In this document: positions 31,631-43,686 of the stretch, piece after piece
How positions within the stretch are numbered: the first letter of the stretch is position 1
How the letters are laid out: each line of letters starts with the position of its first letter
Notes under the pieces: generated by a model
Told to the model about the DNA's origin: nothing
What the model saw: only the letters and a program-made list of their open reading frames with translations
The model's database searches: none
Translations under genes and position numbers: made by a program
Assembly: GCA_029262835.1 (NCBI GenBank)
Contig: JAJCYQ010000075.1
Coordinates: forward strand, 1 to 43,896
Origin: Bacteroidota bacterium
GTDB lineage: Bacteria; Bacteroidota; Rhodothermia; Rhodothermales; UBA10348
Direction: 5' to 3'
DNA length: 43,896 bases

Positions 31631-32796
31631 CAGCGGCGGCCCTCCATAAGATGATCGTAGCAGGCATTAAGCCGGCCCAGGATGGCTGGCCAGGAAAATT
31701 CGGTGGCGCGCGCCCTCGCCGCGCGGCCCATGGCCGCGCGGCGAGGGCTGTCGCGGATGAGGGCGCAGACGGCGCGTGTAAAATCGGCCGTGTCGCGCGG
31801 ATGGCAGAGCGCGCCCGTTTCGCCGTCGAGAACAAGGCTCTTGCTGCCCACAGCATTTGCGCATACGGTCGGGAGCCCTGACGCCATCGCTTCAAGCGTC
31901 ACGTTGCCAAACGTCTCCGTTTCACTTGGAAACAGGAAGATGTCCGACGAAGCGTAGGCCGCGGCCAGGTCCTCTCCCGTGAGGTGCCCCGTAAACACGC
32001 CGTCCGGAAGCAGGCGCCGCATGTCTTCTTCAGCAGGTCCCGTGCCCACAACGAGGGCCTTGACGGGCACGCCTTCGGCGGCAACGCTGCGCAGGACACC
32101 GGCGTAGACATCCGTGCCCTTTTCTATGACGAGGCGACTGATGAACGCCACCACCACATCCTCATCTGAAAACCCATGCGCCGCCCGGAACGTCGCGGAG
32201 CGCTTGGCCGGGTGGAAAAGCGCGGTTTCTACGCCTCGCGGCCAGAGTTCGACGCCCTCCTCAATGCCGTGCGTCCGCAGGATGTCGGCCATCGACGGCG
32301 TGGGCACGTAGACGTGTGAACACTGCCGGTAGAACCACCGCAGCCACATCCACATGAAGGGCTCGATCCATCCCATGTGGTAATAATCAAGGTACGAGCT
32401 GAAATGCGTATGGTAAGAGGCTACCACCGGTACGCCTCGGCGCTGGGCCCAGGCCAGCGCCTGGACGCCCGCCACATCGGGGGTGGCAATGTGCATGATA
32501 TCGGGGTCAAATGCATCGAGTCGCCGCCGGTTTTCCAGGGAGAGGCCAACGGCCACACGGTACTCGGAACGGCCAGGGATGGCCATCGATGGCGCCGCTT
32601 CCAGGTCGCCTTCGTGCGCGAGCGCGGGCTCCTTTGTCGTGGGGGCGAGCACCAGCACGTCGGCGCGTCCCTCCAGCAGGAAGGCGACCAGGCGGTTGAG
32701 CGTGAGCGATACGCCGTCCGCAATATGATTGTAGGCGCCCGTGTAGAGGGCAATCCGCTTTCGACGCGGAGCGGAGCCCTGTGCAGGGGTCGTCAT
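31630..32796 (-). CDS. Glycosyltransferase family 4 (MgtA/PimB-like)
   Basis: 388 residues, GT-B fold. It starts RIALYTGAYNHIADGVSLTLNRLV and has HTHFSSYLDYY and the donor-binding motif FLFPSETETFGNVTLEAMASGLP. The sequence is close to the group that adds mannose or glucose to diacylglycerol or to lipid carriers (MgtA, PimB-like), suggesting a glycolipid product. The ATG at 32796 overlaps the uvrA stop (ATGA). The stop overlaps the start of the second GT4 gene, so uvrA and both glycosyltransferases form a tightly coupled set. Why uvrA should lead them is not obvious. Confidence 0.88.
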   Translation of the reverse strand: MTTPAQGSAPRRKRIALYTGAYNHIADGVSLTLNRLVAFLLEGRADVLVLAPTTKEPALAHEGDLEAAPSMAIPGRSEYRVAVGLSLENRRRLDAFDPDIMHIATPDVAGVQALAWAQRRGVPVVASYHTHFSSYLDYYHMGWIEPFMWMWLRWFYRQCSHVYVPTPSMADILRTHGIEEGVELWPRGVETALFHPAKRSATFRAAHGFSDEDVVVAFISRLVIEKGTDVYAGVLRSVAAEGVPVKALVVGTGPAEEDMRRLLPDGVFTGHLTGEDLAAAYASSDIFLFPSETETFGNVTLEAMASGLPTVCANAVGSKSLVLDGETGALCHPRDTADFTRAVCALIRDSPRRAAMGRAARARATEFSWPAILGRLNACYDHLMEGRR

Positions 32797-35642
32797 GTCA
32801 GCAGGGGTTTGAGGTAGCGTCCCGTGTGGCTCGCGGGTACAGCAGCCACCTGTTCGGGTGTGCCTTCGGCCACAACGAAGCCGCCGCGCACGCCGCCCTC
32901 CGGACCCATGTCGATCACGTGGTCGGCGCACTTGATCACGTCCAGGTTGTGCTCAATGACGAGTACCGAGTGCCCTTCGCTGACGAGCGCCTGGAAGGCG
33001 TCCAGCAGCACCCGGATGTCGTCCATGTGGAGGCCTGTCGTGGGCTCGTCGAAAATGTAGAGGACGCGATCGCGGGTGCTTCGCCGCATGTGCGTCGCCA
33101 GCTTGACGCGCTGCGCTTCGCCGCCCGAGAGCGTGTTTGCGGGCTGCCCGAGGCTCAGGTATCCGAGACCGACATCGCACAGTACCTGCAGCTTGCTGGC
33201 CACCGGCGCATCGTCTTCAAAAAACTGGACCGCTTCTTCCATGCTCATGTCGAGCACGTCGGCAATACTCTTCCCCTGATAGCGGATTTCCAGGATATCC
33301 TGTTTGTAGCGCTTGCCCTTGCAGGCCTCACATTCCAGGTAGAGGTCGGCCAGGAACTGCATTTCAATCTTGACAACCCCCTCGCCCTGGCACGTCTCAC
33401 AGCGCCCCCCGGGCACGTTGAACGAAAAATAGCCCGGTTTGTATCCACGGATTCGGGCCTGGTAGGTGTCGGCGAACAGCTGCCTGATGCCATCGAACGC
33501 CTTCACGTACGTCGCCGGATTGGAGCGCGGTGAGCGCCCGATGGGCGACTGGTCGATCATTTCGACGTGGTCAATGAGCTGGTGGCCGCGCAGCGCGACG
33601 TGCCTGCCGGGCCGCTCGTCTTCGGCCAGCGTGCCTTTGAGGCGCGCGAGCGCCCGGTAGAGCGTATCGTGGATGAGCGTGGATTTGCCGGAGCCTGAGA
33701 CGCCCGTGACGCACACTACCATGCCCAGCGGAATGCGTACATCGACCCGCTTGAGGTTGTGGGCAGAAGCGCCCTCGAGCACGAGCTCGTCCCGCTCGCG
33801 CGCCGCTCGGCGCTCGGCGGGAACCGGAATGGAGGTGGCGCCCGACAGGTAGGCCCCCGTGAGCGAATCGGCATGCTGCATGACCTGGGCCGGTGTCCCT
33901 TCGGCGACGAGTTGCCCGCCAAACCGCCCGGCGCCGGGGCCCAGGTCCACAATGTAATCGGCGCGGCGCATCATATCCGGGTCGTGCTCGACCACGAGGA
34001 CCGTGTTACCGATGTCGCGCAGGTGTTCCAGGATGGAAATGAGCCGGTCCGTATCGCGGGGGTGCAGCCCGATCGACGGTTCATCGAGCACATAGAGGCT
34101 GCCCACAAGCGATGAACCGAGCGACGTGGCCAGATTGATCCGCTGGGATTCCCCACCGGAAAGCGTCTGCGACAGCCTGTCGAGCGAGAGGTAGGTGAGC
34201 CCAACATCCACCAGATAGCGCAACCGGCGCCGGAGCTCATCGAGCACGCGTGCCGCCACGGCCGTCTGGTGGGCGCTCAGCGTAAGTTCATCGAAGAACG
34301 TGTGCGCATCGGCAATGGTGAGTTCACAGACCTGGCCGATGTGCATGCCGCCGACGCGCACGTGGAGGGCATCGGAGCGCAGGCGGTACCCGTTACAGTC
34401 CGGGCACGGCGAGTAGCCGCGGAAGCGCGCGTGCAGAATGCGGTAGTGCATCTTGTATTTGCGCGATTCCAGGTAGTCGAAGAACCCGTTGATACCGATA
34501 TAGTCCGCTTTGCCCTCCCAGATCAGGGCGCGGTGCCGCTCATCCAGATCGGCGTACGGCGTATCGATGGGAATCCGCTCATCGGCTGCCACGCGGATGA
34601 GCGATCGGAAATGCTGGCTCCAGGCCTCGGTCCGAAACGGCGCAATGGCCTGCTGCCGGATGGACAGTCCGGGGTCGGGAATGACCAGGTCGGGATCAAT
34701 TCCTGTCGTGCGCCCGAAGCCCTGACAGGTGGGGCAGGCGCCGAGCGGCGAGTTGAAGGAGAAAAGGTGCGGTGTAGGCTCGGTAAACCGGATGCCGTCG
34801 CGCTCAAAGTGCCGACTGAAAAGGTGTTCCGTGTGACTGCCGCGGGCACGCAGGTGGACGTAGCCTCCGCCCTCGGAAAAAGCCTGCTCCACGGAGTCGG
34901 CGAGCCGCGATTCGGCCTCCTCGGCGTTTGCTTTCGGCGCCACGACCGCCCGGTCCACGAGCACCCGGATGCGGGCGCGGCTGACGCGGAGGCCCTCCGG
35001 GGGAGATTCATTGAGGTCAATGAGCTCTTCGAGCGCCCCTTTTTCGGCCTGTTTCTCTGTAGGCAGCACCAGAATGCGAAAAAAACCGCGCCGCAGCAGA
35101 CTTTCCAGTTCCTGCCGCACACTTGCGCCCTTGTGGTCGGGCAGCGGAAATGTGACGTAGATACGGGTGCCGGCCTCAAACATGCGGCTCGCCGCCTGCG
35201 CCACGGAGCGGGGAGAGTCGCGCGTGACCGGCTCGCCTGAAACCGGTGAGATCGTGGTGCCAATCCGGGCATACAGCAGGCGCAGGTGATCGTAGATCTC
35301 GGTCTGGGTGGCGACCGTCGACCTGGGGTTGCGTGTGGTGGTTTTCTGCTCAATGGCAATCGCTGGTGCCAGCCCCGAAATCAGATCCGCGTCGGGCTTG
35401 TCCATGCGCTCGAGGAACTGGCGGGCATAGGCGCTGAGCGATTCGACGTAGCGGCGCTGGCCCTCGGCGTAGATGGTGTCAAACGCCAGGCTGGATTTGC
35501 CCGAGCCCGAGGGTCCCGTTACAACGACCAGGTGTCCCCGGGGAATGTCAACACTGATATCCTTCAGGTTGTGTTGCCGTGCGCCACGGATGACAATGGC
35601 GCCGTGGGCTTTCTCTGAAGAATGGGTTGTCTCGGGGGTCAT
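32793..35642 (-). CDS. uvrA: UvrA, excinuclease ABC subunit A
   Basis: 949 residues, full length for UvrA, the damage-recognition ATPase of nucleotide excision repair. Walker A motifs are GPSGSGKSS and GVSGSGKST. The two ABC signatures are LSGGESQRINLATSLG and LSGGEAQRVKLA. Zinc fingers are visible as CPTCQGFGR, CPDCNGYRL and the pair CETCQGEG with CEACKGKRY. ATG 35642 matches the family N-terminus (IVIRGARQHNLKDISVDIPRG); the open frame further upstream is in non-coding sequence. It is divergent from the BatA/vWA gene, with about 210 bases between. Confidence 0.95.
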   Translation of the reverse strand: MTPETTHSSEKAHGAIVIRGARQHNLKDISVDIPRGHLVVVTGPSGSGKSSLAFDTIYAEGQRRYVESLSAYARQFLERMDKPDADLISGLAPAIAIEQKTTTRNPRSTVATQTEIYDHLRLLYARIGTTISPVSGEPVTRDSPRSVAQAASRMFEAGTRIYVTFPLPDHKGASVRQELESLLRRGFFRILVLPTEKQAEKGALEELIDLNESPPEGLRVSRARIRVLVDRAVVAPKANAEEAESRLADSVEQAFSEGGGYVHLRARGSHTEHLFSRHFERDGIRFTEPTPHLFSFNSPLGACPTCQGFGRTTGIDPDLVIPDPGLSIRQQAIAPFRTEAWSQHFRSLIRVAADERIPIDTPYADLDERHRALIWEGKADYIGINGFFDYLESRKYKMHYRILHARFRGYSPCPDCNGYRLRSDALHVRVGGMHIGQVCELTIADAHTFFDELTLSAHQTAVAARVLDELRRRLRYLVDVGLTYLSLDRLSQTLSGGESQRINLATSLGSSLVGSLYVLDEPSIGLHPRDTDRLISILEHLRDIGNTVLVVEHDPDMMRRADYIVDLGPGAGRFGGQLVAEGTPAQVMQHADSLTGAYLSGATSIPVPAERRAARERDELVLEGASAHNLKRVDVRIPLGMVVCVTGVSGSGKSTLIHDTLYRALARLKGTLAEDERPGRHVALRGHQLIDHVEMIDQSPIGRSPRSNPATYVKAFDGIRQLFADTYQARIRGYKPGYFSFNVPGGRCETCQGEGVVKIEMQFLADLYLECEACKGKRYKQDILEIRYQGKSIADVLDMSMEEAVQFFEDDAPVASKLQVLCDVGLGYLSLGQPANTLSGGEAQRVKLATHMRRSTRDRVLYIFDEPTTGLHMDDIRVLLDAFQALVSEGHSVLVIEHNLDVIKCADHVIDMGPEGGVRGGFVVAEGTPEQVAAVPASHTGRYLKPLLT

Positions 35643-35739
35643 CGGGAAATGCGGCGGCCTGTCCGTCAGGCGAAGGTGTGCAGAGCGCGGCCTGTCTACG
35701 CAGTGACGGGGCCGAAAGTGCCCCGGGACCAACCACCGC

Positions 35740-35845
35740 GTCAATCCACGCGCGCACTGAAACGCCTGAAACGTTCGGCGACCGTATCGCTCGCCTTGAC
35801 GTCAATCCACGCGCGCACGGAAACGCCCGTCACATTCGATCGTTC
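35740..35845 (+). repeat. Two 61-bp-period repeats, CRISPR type I-C-like or leader duplication
   Basis: GTCAATCCACGCGCGCAC then GAAACGCC occurs at 35740 and again at 35801. After each copy a weaker similarity continues (TTCG, then CGCTCGCCTTGAC versus CGTTCGCCTCCCATGAC). On the minus strand the unit ends GCGCGCGTGGATTGAC, which resembles the GCGTGGATTGAAAC end of type I-C CRISPR repeats. Two copies with no cas genes cannot make a CRISPR call. An imperfect tandem duplication of the region before the next gene explains it equally well. Confidence 0.55.
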
Positions 35846-35852
35846 GCCTCCC

Positions 35853-37970
35853 ATGACATTTCTGAACCCTCTATTTCTTCTTGGACTCGTGGCGGCGGGT
35901 ATTCCGCTCGTAATCCACCTGTTCAACTTCCGGAGGCCCCGCCGCGTCCAGTTCTCCAGCCTGGCTTTTTTGCACGAACTGCAGAAGAGCACCATGCAGC
36001 GCGTGCGTATCAAACAGTGGTTGTTGCTTGCGCTCCGGACACTGGCCATCGCGGCGCTCGTCATGTCCTTTGCGCGGCCTACGCTCGAGGGCGGGCTGGC
36101 CAGTCTTGTCGGCACCGGGCGCGCCAGTGTCGCCATCGTGATTGACAATTCCATGTCCATGACCCTGCGCGATGCCGGAGGCAGCTACATGGAGCAGGCC
36201 CGATCGGTGGCGGCCGCGCTTGTGGGTGATCTGGACGGTGAAGATGAGGTATTCATTCTGCCGACTGCCAGCACGAGCGCCGCATCTCCCCTTCCCCTGC
36301 GACCCGGAAGCGAAGCGCTCGCGGCCATCAATGCCGTTGGCGTGTCACCAGCCAGCCACGCCACATCGTCGGCACTGGCCCGAGCGGCCGAGCTCCTGGA
36401 GGGCCGTGACGTACCCAACCGGGTCATCTATGTGATTTCGGACCTGCAGGCATCCACCTTCCGCGATGCCGGGGACGACGACGCGGCGGTGCGGGACGTG
36501 CCTACTGTTCTTGTGCCGGTCGGCGGGCAGGAGCAGCCCAATCTGGCGGTATCCGATGCCCAGGTGCTCAGCCGGATTGTGGCACCTGGCGAACCGCTGC
36601 GCGTCAGGGCGACGCTGACCAACCACGGATCCTCGCCGCAGACCGGCATTCTGGTGAGCGCCTATCTCGGCGGGCAGCGCATGGCCCAGCAGTCCGTGGA
36701 TATTCCACCAGGCGGTTCGGCCGATGTCGACATGTCGCTCACGCCCCAACAGACCGGTTTTCTGGGTGGGCGCATAGAAATTGACGATGCCCTCTATGAG
36801 CCGGACAATGCGCGCCTGTTTTCGGTGCTGGTGCCCGAGGTTCGCCGCGTGCTACTGGTTGGAAGCGCGACGCGCTACCTCGAGCTGGCCCTCTCGCGCG
36901 AACTGGCTGGCGGCGGCTTCCGGTTTGACGTGGAGCAGATTGCCGAGGACCAGCTGGCCGTTACGCCGCTTGGCCCGTTCAATGCCGTCGTCCTCTCGGG
37001 CGTCACCGACGTGTCGACCGCCGAGCGCGACGCTGTGGCCCGTTACGTCCGCGACGGGGGCGGCCTTGTTGTATTTCCGGGAGATGCGCAGGACATCGCT
37101 GACTGGAACGCCCTGCTCAGCCAGCTTGGTGGCGGCCGCATTGACCCTCCGGTGGGCGCGCCGGGTGGCGCGCCGGCGGCCACCTTTGACCAGGTCTTTT
37201 CCGAACACGTACTCTTTGAGGGCCTTTTTACGGGTCAGGGCAGTGACGAGCCGGTGCGCCTTGAGCAGCCGGTTATTTTCCGGTACGTGCCGTATTCGCC
37301 CGGAGGAGCGTCGGAACAGACCATTGTCTCTCTGACGGCTGGCACCCCGTTTCTGCAGGAAATCCGTCACGGCCAGGGAATCGTGCTTCTTTATGCCGTG
37401 GAATCGGGCATAGACTGGAGCGATTTTCCGGTCCGGGGGCTGTTCCTGCCGCTCATTTACCGCTCGCTCTATCACGTATCATCGACAGGCGCCGTGATGG
37501 CCTCCGCCGTCACGTCCGGCGGGCCACTCCAGCTTCGCCTTGCCAATGCCGAGGGCAATGACCCCATTGTGCTGCGCAGCGACGCGGGCATAGAACAGAT
37601 ACCACCCCAGCGCATGCTTCCCGGCGCTGTGCTCGTCGATGTGAATGGCACGCTCGTTACGCCCGGCCTCTACGACGTGGTGCAGTCCGGCCGGACGCTT
37701 CGCCAGATCGTGGTCGAACCAGAGGCCGCAGAGTCTGACCTGGAGGTACTCGGCGAGGACGACGCGCGCGCCGGTCTGGAAGCGGTAGTGCGTCCGGTCA
37801 GTGTGCTGGAACTCGCCGCAGGTGCGCCCGATGCGCTGGCAGAGGGCGTGCGGCAGGCCCGCGCGGGCCTTGAGTTGTGGAACGTCTTTTTGGGCCTTGC
37901 GTTGCTTTTTCTGTTGGCGGAAATGGTTGTTGCATCACAGTGGCGACCGGAATCCGCGACCTCTTCCTGA
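35853..37970 (+). CDS. BatA-domain / von Willebrand A membrane protein
   Basis: 705 residues. The N-terminus is the BatA double-helix domain: MTFLNPLFLLGLVAAGIPLVIHLFNFRRP, then LLLALRTLAIAALVMSFARP. A vWA domain follows with the MIDAS motif DNSMSM. The middle is beta-rich (NHGSSPQTGILVSAYLGGQRMAQQS), with a flavodoxin-like part (GGLVVFPGDAQD), and a C-terminal helix (LWNVFLGLALLFLLAEMVV) anchors it again. Proteins of this plan are widespread in Bacteroidota and usually sit near MoxR-type ATPase and Bat genes, which are not seen here. ATG 35853 begins the BatA helix. The role is unknown. Confidence 0.88.
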   Translation: MTFLNPLFLLGLVAAGIPLVIHLFNFRRPRRVQFSSLAFLHELQKSTMQRVRIKQWLLLALRTLAIAALVMSFARPTLEGGLASLVGTGRASVAIVIDNSMSMTLRDAGGSYMEQARSVAAALVGDLDGEDEVFILPTASTSAASPLPLRPGSEALAAINAVGVSPASHATSSALARAAELLEGRDVPNRVIYVISDLQASTFRDAGDDDAAVRDVPTVLVPVGGQEQPNLAVSDAQVLSRIVAPGEPLRVRATLTNHGSSPQTGILVSAYLGGQRMAQQSVDIPPGGSADVDMSLTPQQTGFLGGRIEIDDALYEPDNARLFSVLVPEVRRVLLVGSATRYLELALSRELAGGGFRFDVEQIAEDQLAVTPLGPFNAVVLSGVTDVSTAERDAVARYVRDGGGLVVFPGDAQDIADWNALLSQLGGGRIDPPVGAPGGAPAATFDQVFSEHVLFEGLFTGQGSDEPVRLEQPVIFRYVPYSPGGASEQTIVSLTAGTPFLQEIRHGQGIVLLYAVESGIDWSDFPVRGLFLPLIYRSLYHVSSTGAVMASAVTSGGPLQLRLANAEGNDPIVLRSDAGIEQIPPQRMLPGAVLVDVNGTLVTPGLYDVVQSGRTLRQIVVEPEAAESDLEVLGEDDARAGLEAVVRPVSVLELAAGAPDALAEGVRQARAGLELWNVFLGLALLFLLAEMVVASQWRPESATSS

Positions 37971-37988
37971 CAAGGGCCCCTGCACTCC

Positions 37989-38552
37989 ATGATGTCGACC
38001 ATACATAGCGTTCTGGTGTTTGCCTTTCTGGGCGTTACGGCGCTGCTTCTGGCCATCACCGTCATGCAACGGCTCCGTATCCGGGGTGTGCGCATGGAGT
38101 GGCGTGGACACATGCCGTTCGGCCTCCCGCTCTGGCCGACGGTATTCATGGGTTTCGTAGCGCTTTTCATGGTGTTTGCCCACAACGCGTACCCCGAAAT
38201 AGGGTTTTCAGTGTATCTGGGATACCTGGCTGGCGGGCTCCTGTGGTTTGCCGCCATGGTCATGGCATCGGGCGTGGTGGTGACCGATTATGGCATTGTC
38301 CCGGGCACGGGTCGTCCCGGAGATGCCGTGGCGTGGAGTCAGATCAACGACTGGTTCGAGGTGCGCGACGCACGGCGTACGACCTTCGTTTTCATATACA
38401 ACCAGTACGATGACCGGCGACGCCGACTGGACCTGGTCGTTCCCCGCCTGCACGAAAGCCGGTTTCGCCATGTGCTGGCCCAGAAGCTCGGCGATGAAAC
38501 CACACCTCCGCTTCGCACTCCCGCCGAGCGCAAGGCCATGGAAGGCCACTGA
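37989..38552 (+). CDS. Membrane protein with C-terminal PH-like domain, unknown
   Basis: 187 residues. Three membrane segments are visible: SVLVFAFLGVTALLLAITVMQRL, LPLWPTVFMGFVALFMVFAH and LGYLAGGLLWFAAMVMASGVVV. They are followed by a soluble tail: TDYGIVPGTGRPGDAVAWSQINDWFEVRDARRTTFVFIYN, with RRRLDLVVP. A strand-rich tail that begins with a tyrosine-glycine turn and has a WSQI step resembles bacterial PH-like domains in small membrane proteins. I do not recognise a named family. It lies 18 bases after the vWA gene and 36 before hflX. Confidence 0.7.
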   Translation: MMSTIHSVLVFAFLGVTALLLAITVMQRLRIRGVRMEWRGHMPFGLPLWPTVFMGFVALFMVFAHNAYPEIGFSVYLGYLAGGLLWFAAMVMASGVVVTDYGIVPGTGRPGDAVAWSQINDWFEVRDARRTTFVFIYNQYDDRRRRLDLVVPRLHESRFRHVLAQKLGDETTPPLRTPAERKAMEGH

Positions 38553-38588
38553 TCCAGATGCGTGTTGTAGAAAAGGAAGGCTGACTGA

Positions 38589-39944
38589 TTGTACGATATC
38601 CAAACTGACCGGCGGGAACGCGCTGTACTCGTGGGTGTGCTCACGCCCGGAGACACGCGTTTCGACGCCGAAGACTCCCTCAATGAACTCGAGCTGCTGG
38701 CCGACACGGCGGGCGCCGACGTGACCGATCGTGTCACGCAGCGAGTAGCGGCGGCGCACCCGGCGACCTACATCGGCAAAGGCAAGGTGGAAGAAGTCCG
38801 CGAAATCGTGGCCGAGCGCAAGAGCGACCTGGTCATTTTCGACGATGATCTCTCGGCCATCCAGCTCCGCAACCTCGAGCGCGCCCTCGAATGCAAGCTG
38901 GTGGACCGCTCGGCGCTCATTCTCGATATTTTTGCCCGCAATGCCCGAACGGCTACGGCCAAGACGCAGGTGGAACTGGCGCAACTCGAGTACCTGAGCA
39001 CGCGGCTCACGCGCCAGTGGACGCACCTCTCGCGTCAGAAAGGTGGCATTGGAACCAAGGGCCCGGGTGAGACGCAGATCGAGACCGATCGGCGGCTCAT
39101 TGGGCAGCGTATTTCAACGCTCAAGGAGCGGCTCGACAAAATCGACCGCCAGCGCACGACGCAGCGGCAGGGTCGCGACGAGTTCACACGGGTATCGCTG
39201 GTCGGCTATACCAATGCCGGCAAATCGACGCTCATGAACGCGCTGACCCGGGATGCGGACGTGCTCGCCGAGAACCGGCTTTTCGCGACGCTCGATGCCA
39301 CGACTCGCACCGTCCAGCTTACGCCCAACAAGACCATCCTGCTCTCGGACACGGTCGGGTTCATTCGCAAGCTGCCCCACCGCCTGATAGAGAGCTTCAA
39401 GAGCACTCTCGACGAAGTGCGCGAGGCGGACGTGCTCATGCACGTGATCGATGCAACGCACCCCGGCTTCCGCGACCACATGCGCGTGGTGAACGAAACG
39501 CTGGCGGAGCTGGGTGCGGACAATACCCCGCAGCTCCTCGTGTTCAACAAGGTCGACGCCATGCAGGATCTCGAGGAGCTGTCCCTGCTTCACGATGAGT
39601 TTCCGGATGCGGCCTTCGTGTCTGCCAGGCGGGGCATGGGCCTCGTCGAACTGGCCGACAAACTGATCGGCGTAATCGAGGAAGATTTCGAGGACCGGGT
39701 TGTGCTGCTTCCCGTCTCGGACCAGTCGGCCATTTCCCATATTCATCGTATTGCGGATGTGAAGGACGAATCCTGGCTCTACGCTTCGCGACCCTGGGAA
39801 GACGAGGTGCTGGCCGTTGCCCAGTTGCACTTTCGCGTGGCACCGCGGTACGCCCGGGACCTGGACGACCTTGTGACAAAGTATCAGGATCTGAAAGTCG
39901 TGGAAGGAAAAACAGGGGGGAGCCAGGCGGAAAAAGATGCCTGA
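38589..39944 (+). CDS. hflX: HflX, ribosome-associated GTPase
   Basis: 451 residues, a full HflX. HflX splits stalled or stressed ribosomes and is linked to heat shock. The N-terminal domain has ELELLADTAGADV and ATYIGKGKVEEV. The glycine-rich linker is GGIGTKGPGETQIETDRR. The GTPase motifs are GYTNAGKSTL (G1), DTVGFIRKLP (G3) and NKVD (G4). I read the start as TTG 38589, after AAGGAAGG at about 38573; the family N-terminus fits there. The CBS gene follows 103 bases later. Confidence 0.93.
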   Translation: MYDIQTDRRERAVLVGVLTPGDTRFDAEDSLNELELLADTAGADVTDRVTQRVAAAHPATYIGKGKVEEVREIVAERKSDLVIFDDDLSAIQLRNLERALECKLVDRSALILDIFARNARTATAKTQVELAQLEYLSTRLTRQWTHLSRQKGGIGTKGPGETQIETDRRLIGQRISTLKERLDKIDRQRTTQRQGRDEFTRVSLVGYTNAGKSTLMNALTRDADVLAENRLFATLDATTRTVQLTPNKTILLSDTVGFIRKLPHRLIESFKSTLDEVREADVLMHVIDATHPGFRDHMRVVNETLAELGADNTPQLLVFNKVDAMQDLEELSLLHDEFPDAAFVSARRGMGLVELADKLIGVIEEDFEDRVVLLPVSDQSAISHIHRIADVKDESWLYASRPWEDEVLAVAQLHFRVAPRYARDLDDLVTKYQDLKVVEGKTGGSQAEKDA

Positions 39945-40047
39945 TACACCATGTCACGGCGCGTACAATGGGTGAATGGTTGGAATTCAGGCCTCACCAG
40001 CAGAAACGGCACAGCGTTTGCCGTGTCAAAGATGTAGATTACCGGTC

Positions 40048-42715
<2,668 letters not shown>

Positions 42716-42719
42716 CCGC

Positions 42720-43685
42720 ATGGCAGTCCCCGCCAATCGGCCCCAGCTCTCCATCGTGATCCCGGTGCTCGACGAAGAGGCATCGATTCCCGAGCTCACG
42801 GACCGTTTACGTGGCGTGTGTGACGGCGCCGGGTTCTCGTTCGAAGTCTTCTTTGTGGATGACGGCTCGAGGGACGATTCGTGGGATGTGATCATGGCCA
42901 TGAACGAGCGCGACCGCCGCTTCCAGGGTATCCGCTTTCGGCGCAACTACGGAAAATCGGCGGCGCTCGCCGTCGGGTTCGAACGCGCCTCGGGCATGTA
43001 TGTGATTACGATGGATGCGGACCTCCAGGACGATCCGGCCGAAATCCCAGGGCTCGTTGCGCTCCTCGAGAGTGGATACGATCTGGTGTCGGGGTGGAAA
43101 CGCCGGCGGCACGATCCGCTCTCGAAGACCATACCGAGCCGCTTCTTCAATTTCGTGACCCGCCGCATGTCAGGTATTGACCTGCACGACTTCAACTGCG
43201 GTCTGAAGGCTTACCGCCTGGAGGTCGTCAAGTCTGTACGGCTCTACGGCGAACTGCACCGCTACGTCCCGCTCCTTGCCAGTTGGGAAGGGTACACACG
43301 CATTACCGAGAAAGTAGTGCAGCACCACCCGCGCAAGTATGGACGCACGAAATTCGGATTGGAGCGCTTCATCAAAGGGTTTCTGGACCTGCTCACGGTG
43401 CATTTTCTGTCCCGATTTGCGGCGCGGCCCATGCACTTTTTCGGGACGCTCGGGACGCTGGCGTTCCTGGGAGGCTTCGTGATCAGTCTCTGGATTTCGA
43501 TCGACAAGCTGTGGTTTGGCAATCCGATCGGGGACAGGCCGCTGCTGCTGCTCGGTGCGCTTCTGATCCTGTTGGGTGTACAAATGTTCACCGTTGGCCT
43601 GATCGGCGAAATGGTGGTCGTGCCCCGCATGCAGGAAACGACGGCGTATGGTATTGCCGAGAGGACACCCGACGGAGGCGCATGA
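42720..43685 (+). CDS. Glycosyltransferase family 2 (GtrB/DPM1-like, membrane-bound)
   Basis: 321 residues. The GT-A domain has LSIVIPVLDEEASIPEL, FFVDDGSRDDS, FRRNYGKSAALAVGFERA and the donor/metal motif TMDADLQDDPAEI, all GT2 hallmarks. Two C-terminal helices (FGTLGTLAFLGGFVISLWISI and LLLLGALLILLGVQMFTVGLIG) anchor it to the inner membrane. The best-known relatives make polyprenyl-phosphate sugars (GtrB, DPM1). The start is four bases after the gyrB stop, and the next GT4 gene begins a base after this stop. Sugar unknown. Confidence 0.9.
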   Translation: MAVPANRPQLSIVIPVLDEEASIPELTDRLRGVCDGAGFSFEVFFVDDGSRDDSWDVIMAMNERDRRFQGIRFRRNYGKSAALAVGFERASGMYVITMDADLQDDPAEIPGLVALLESGYDLVSGWKRRRHDPLSKTIPSRFFNFVTRRMSGIDLHDFNCGLKAYRLEVVKSVRLYGELHRYVPLLASWEGYTRITEKVVQHHPRKYGRTKFGLERFIKGFLDLLTVHFLSRFAARPMHFFGTLGTLAFLGGFVISLWISIDKLWFGNPIGDRPLLLLGALLILLGVQMFTVGLIGEMVVVPRMQETTAYGIAERTPDGGA

Positions 43686-43686
43686 C

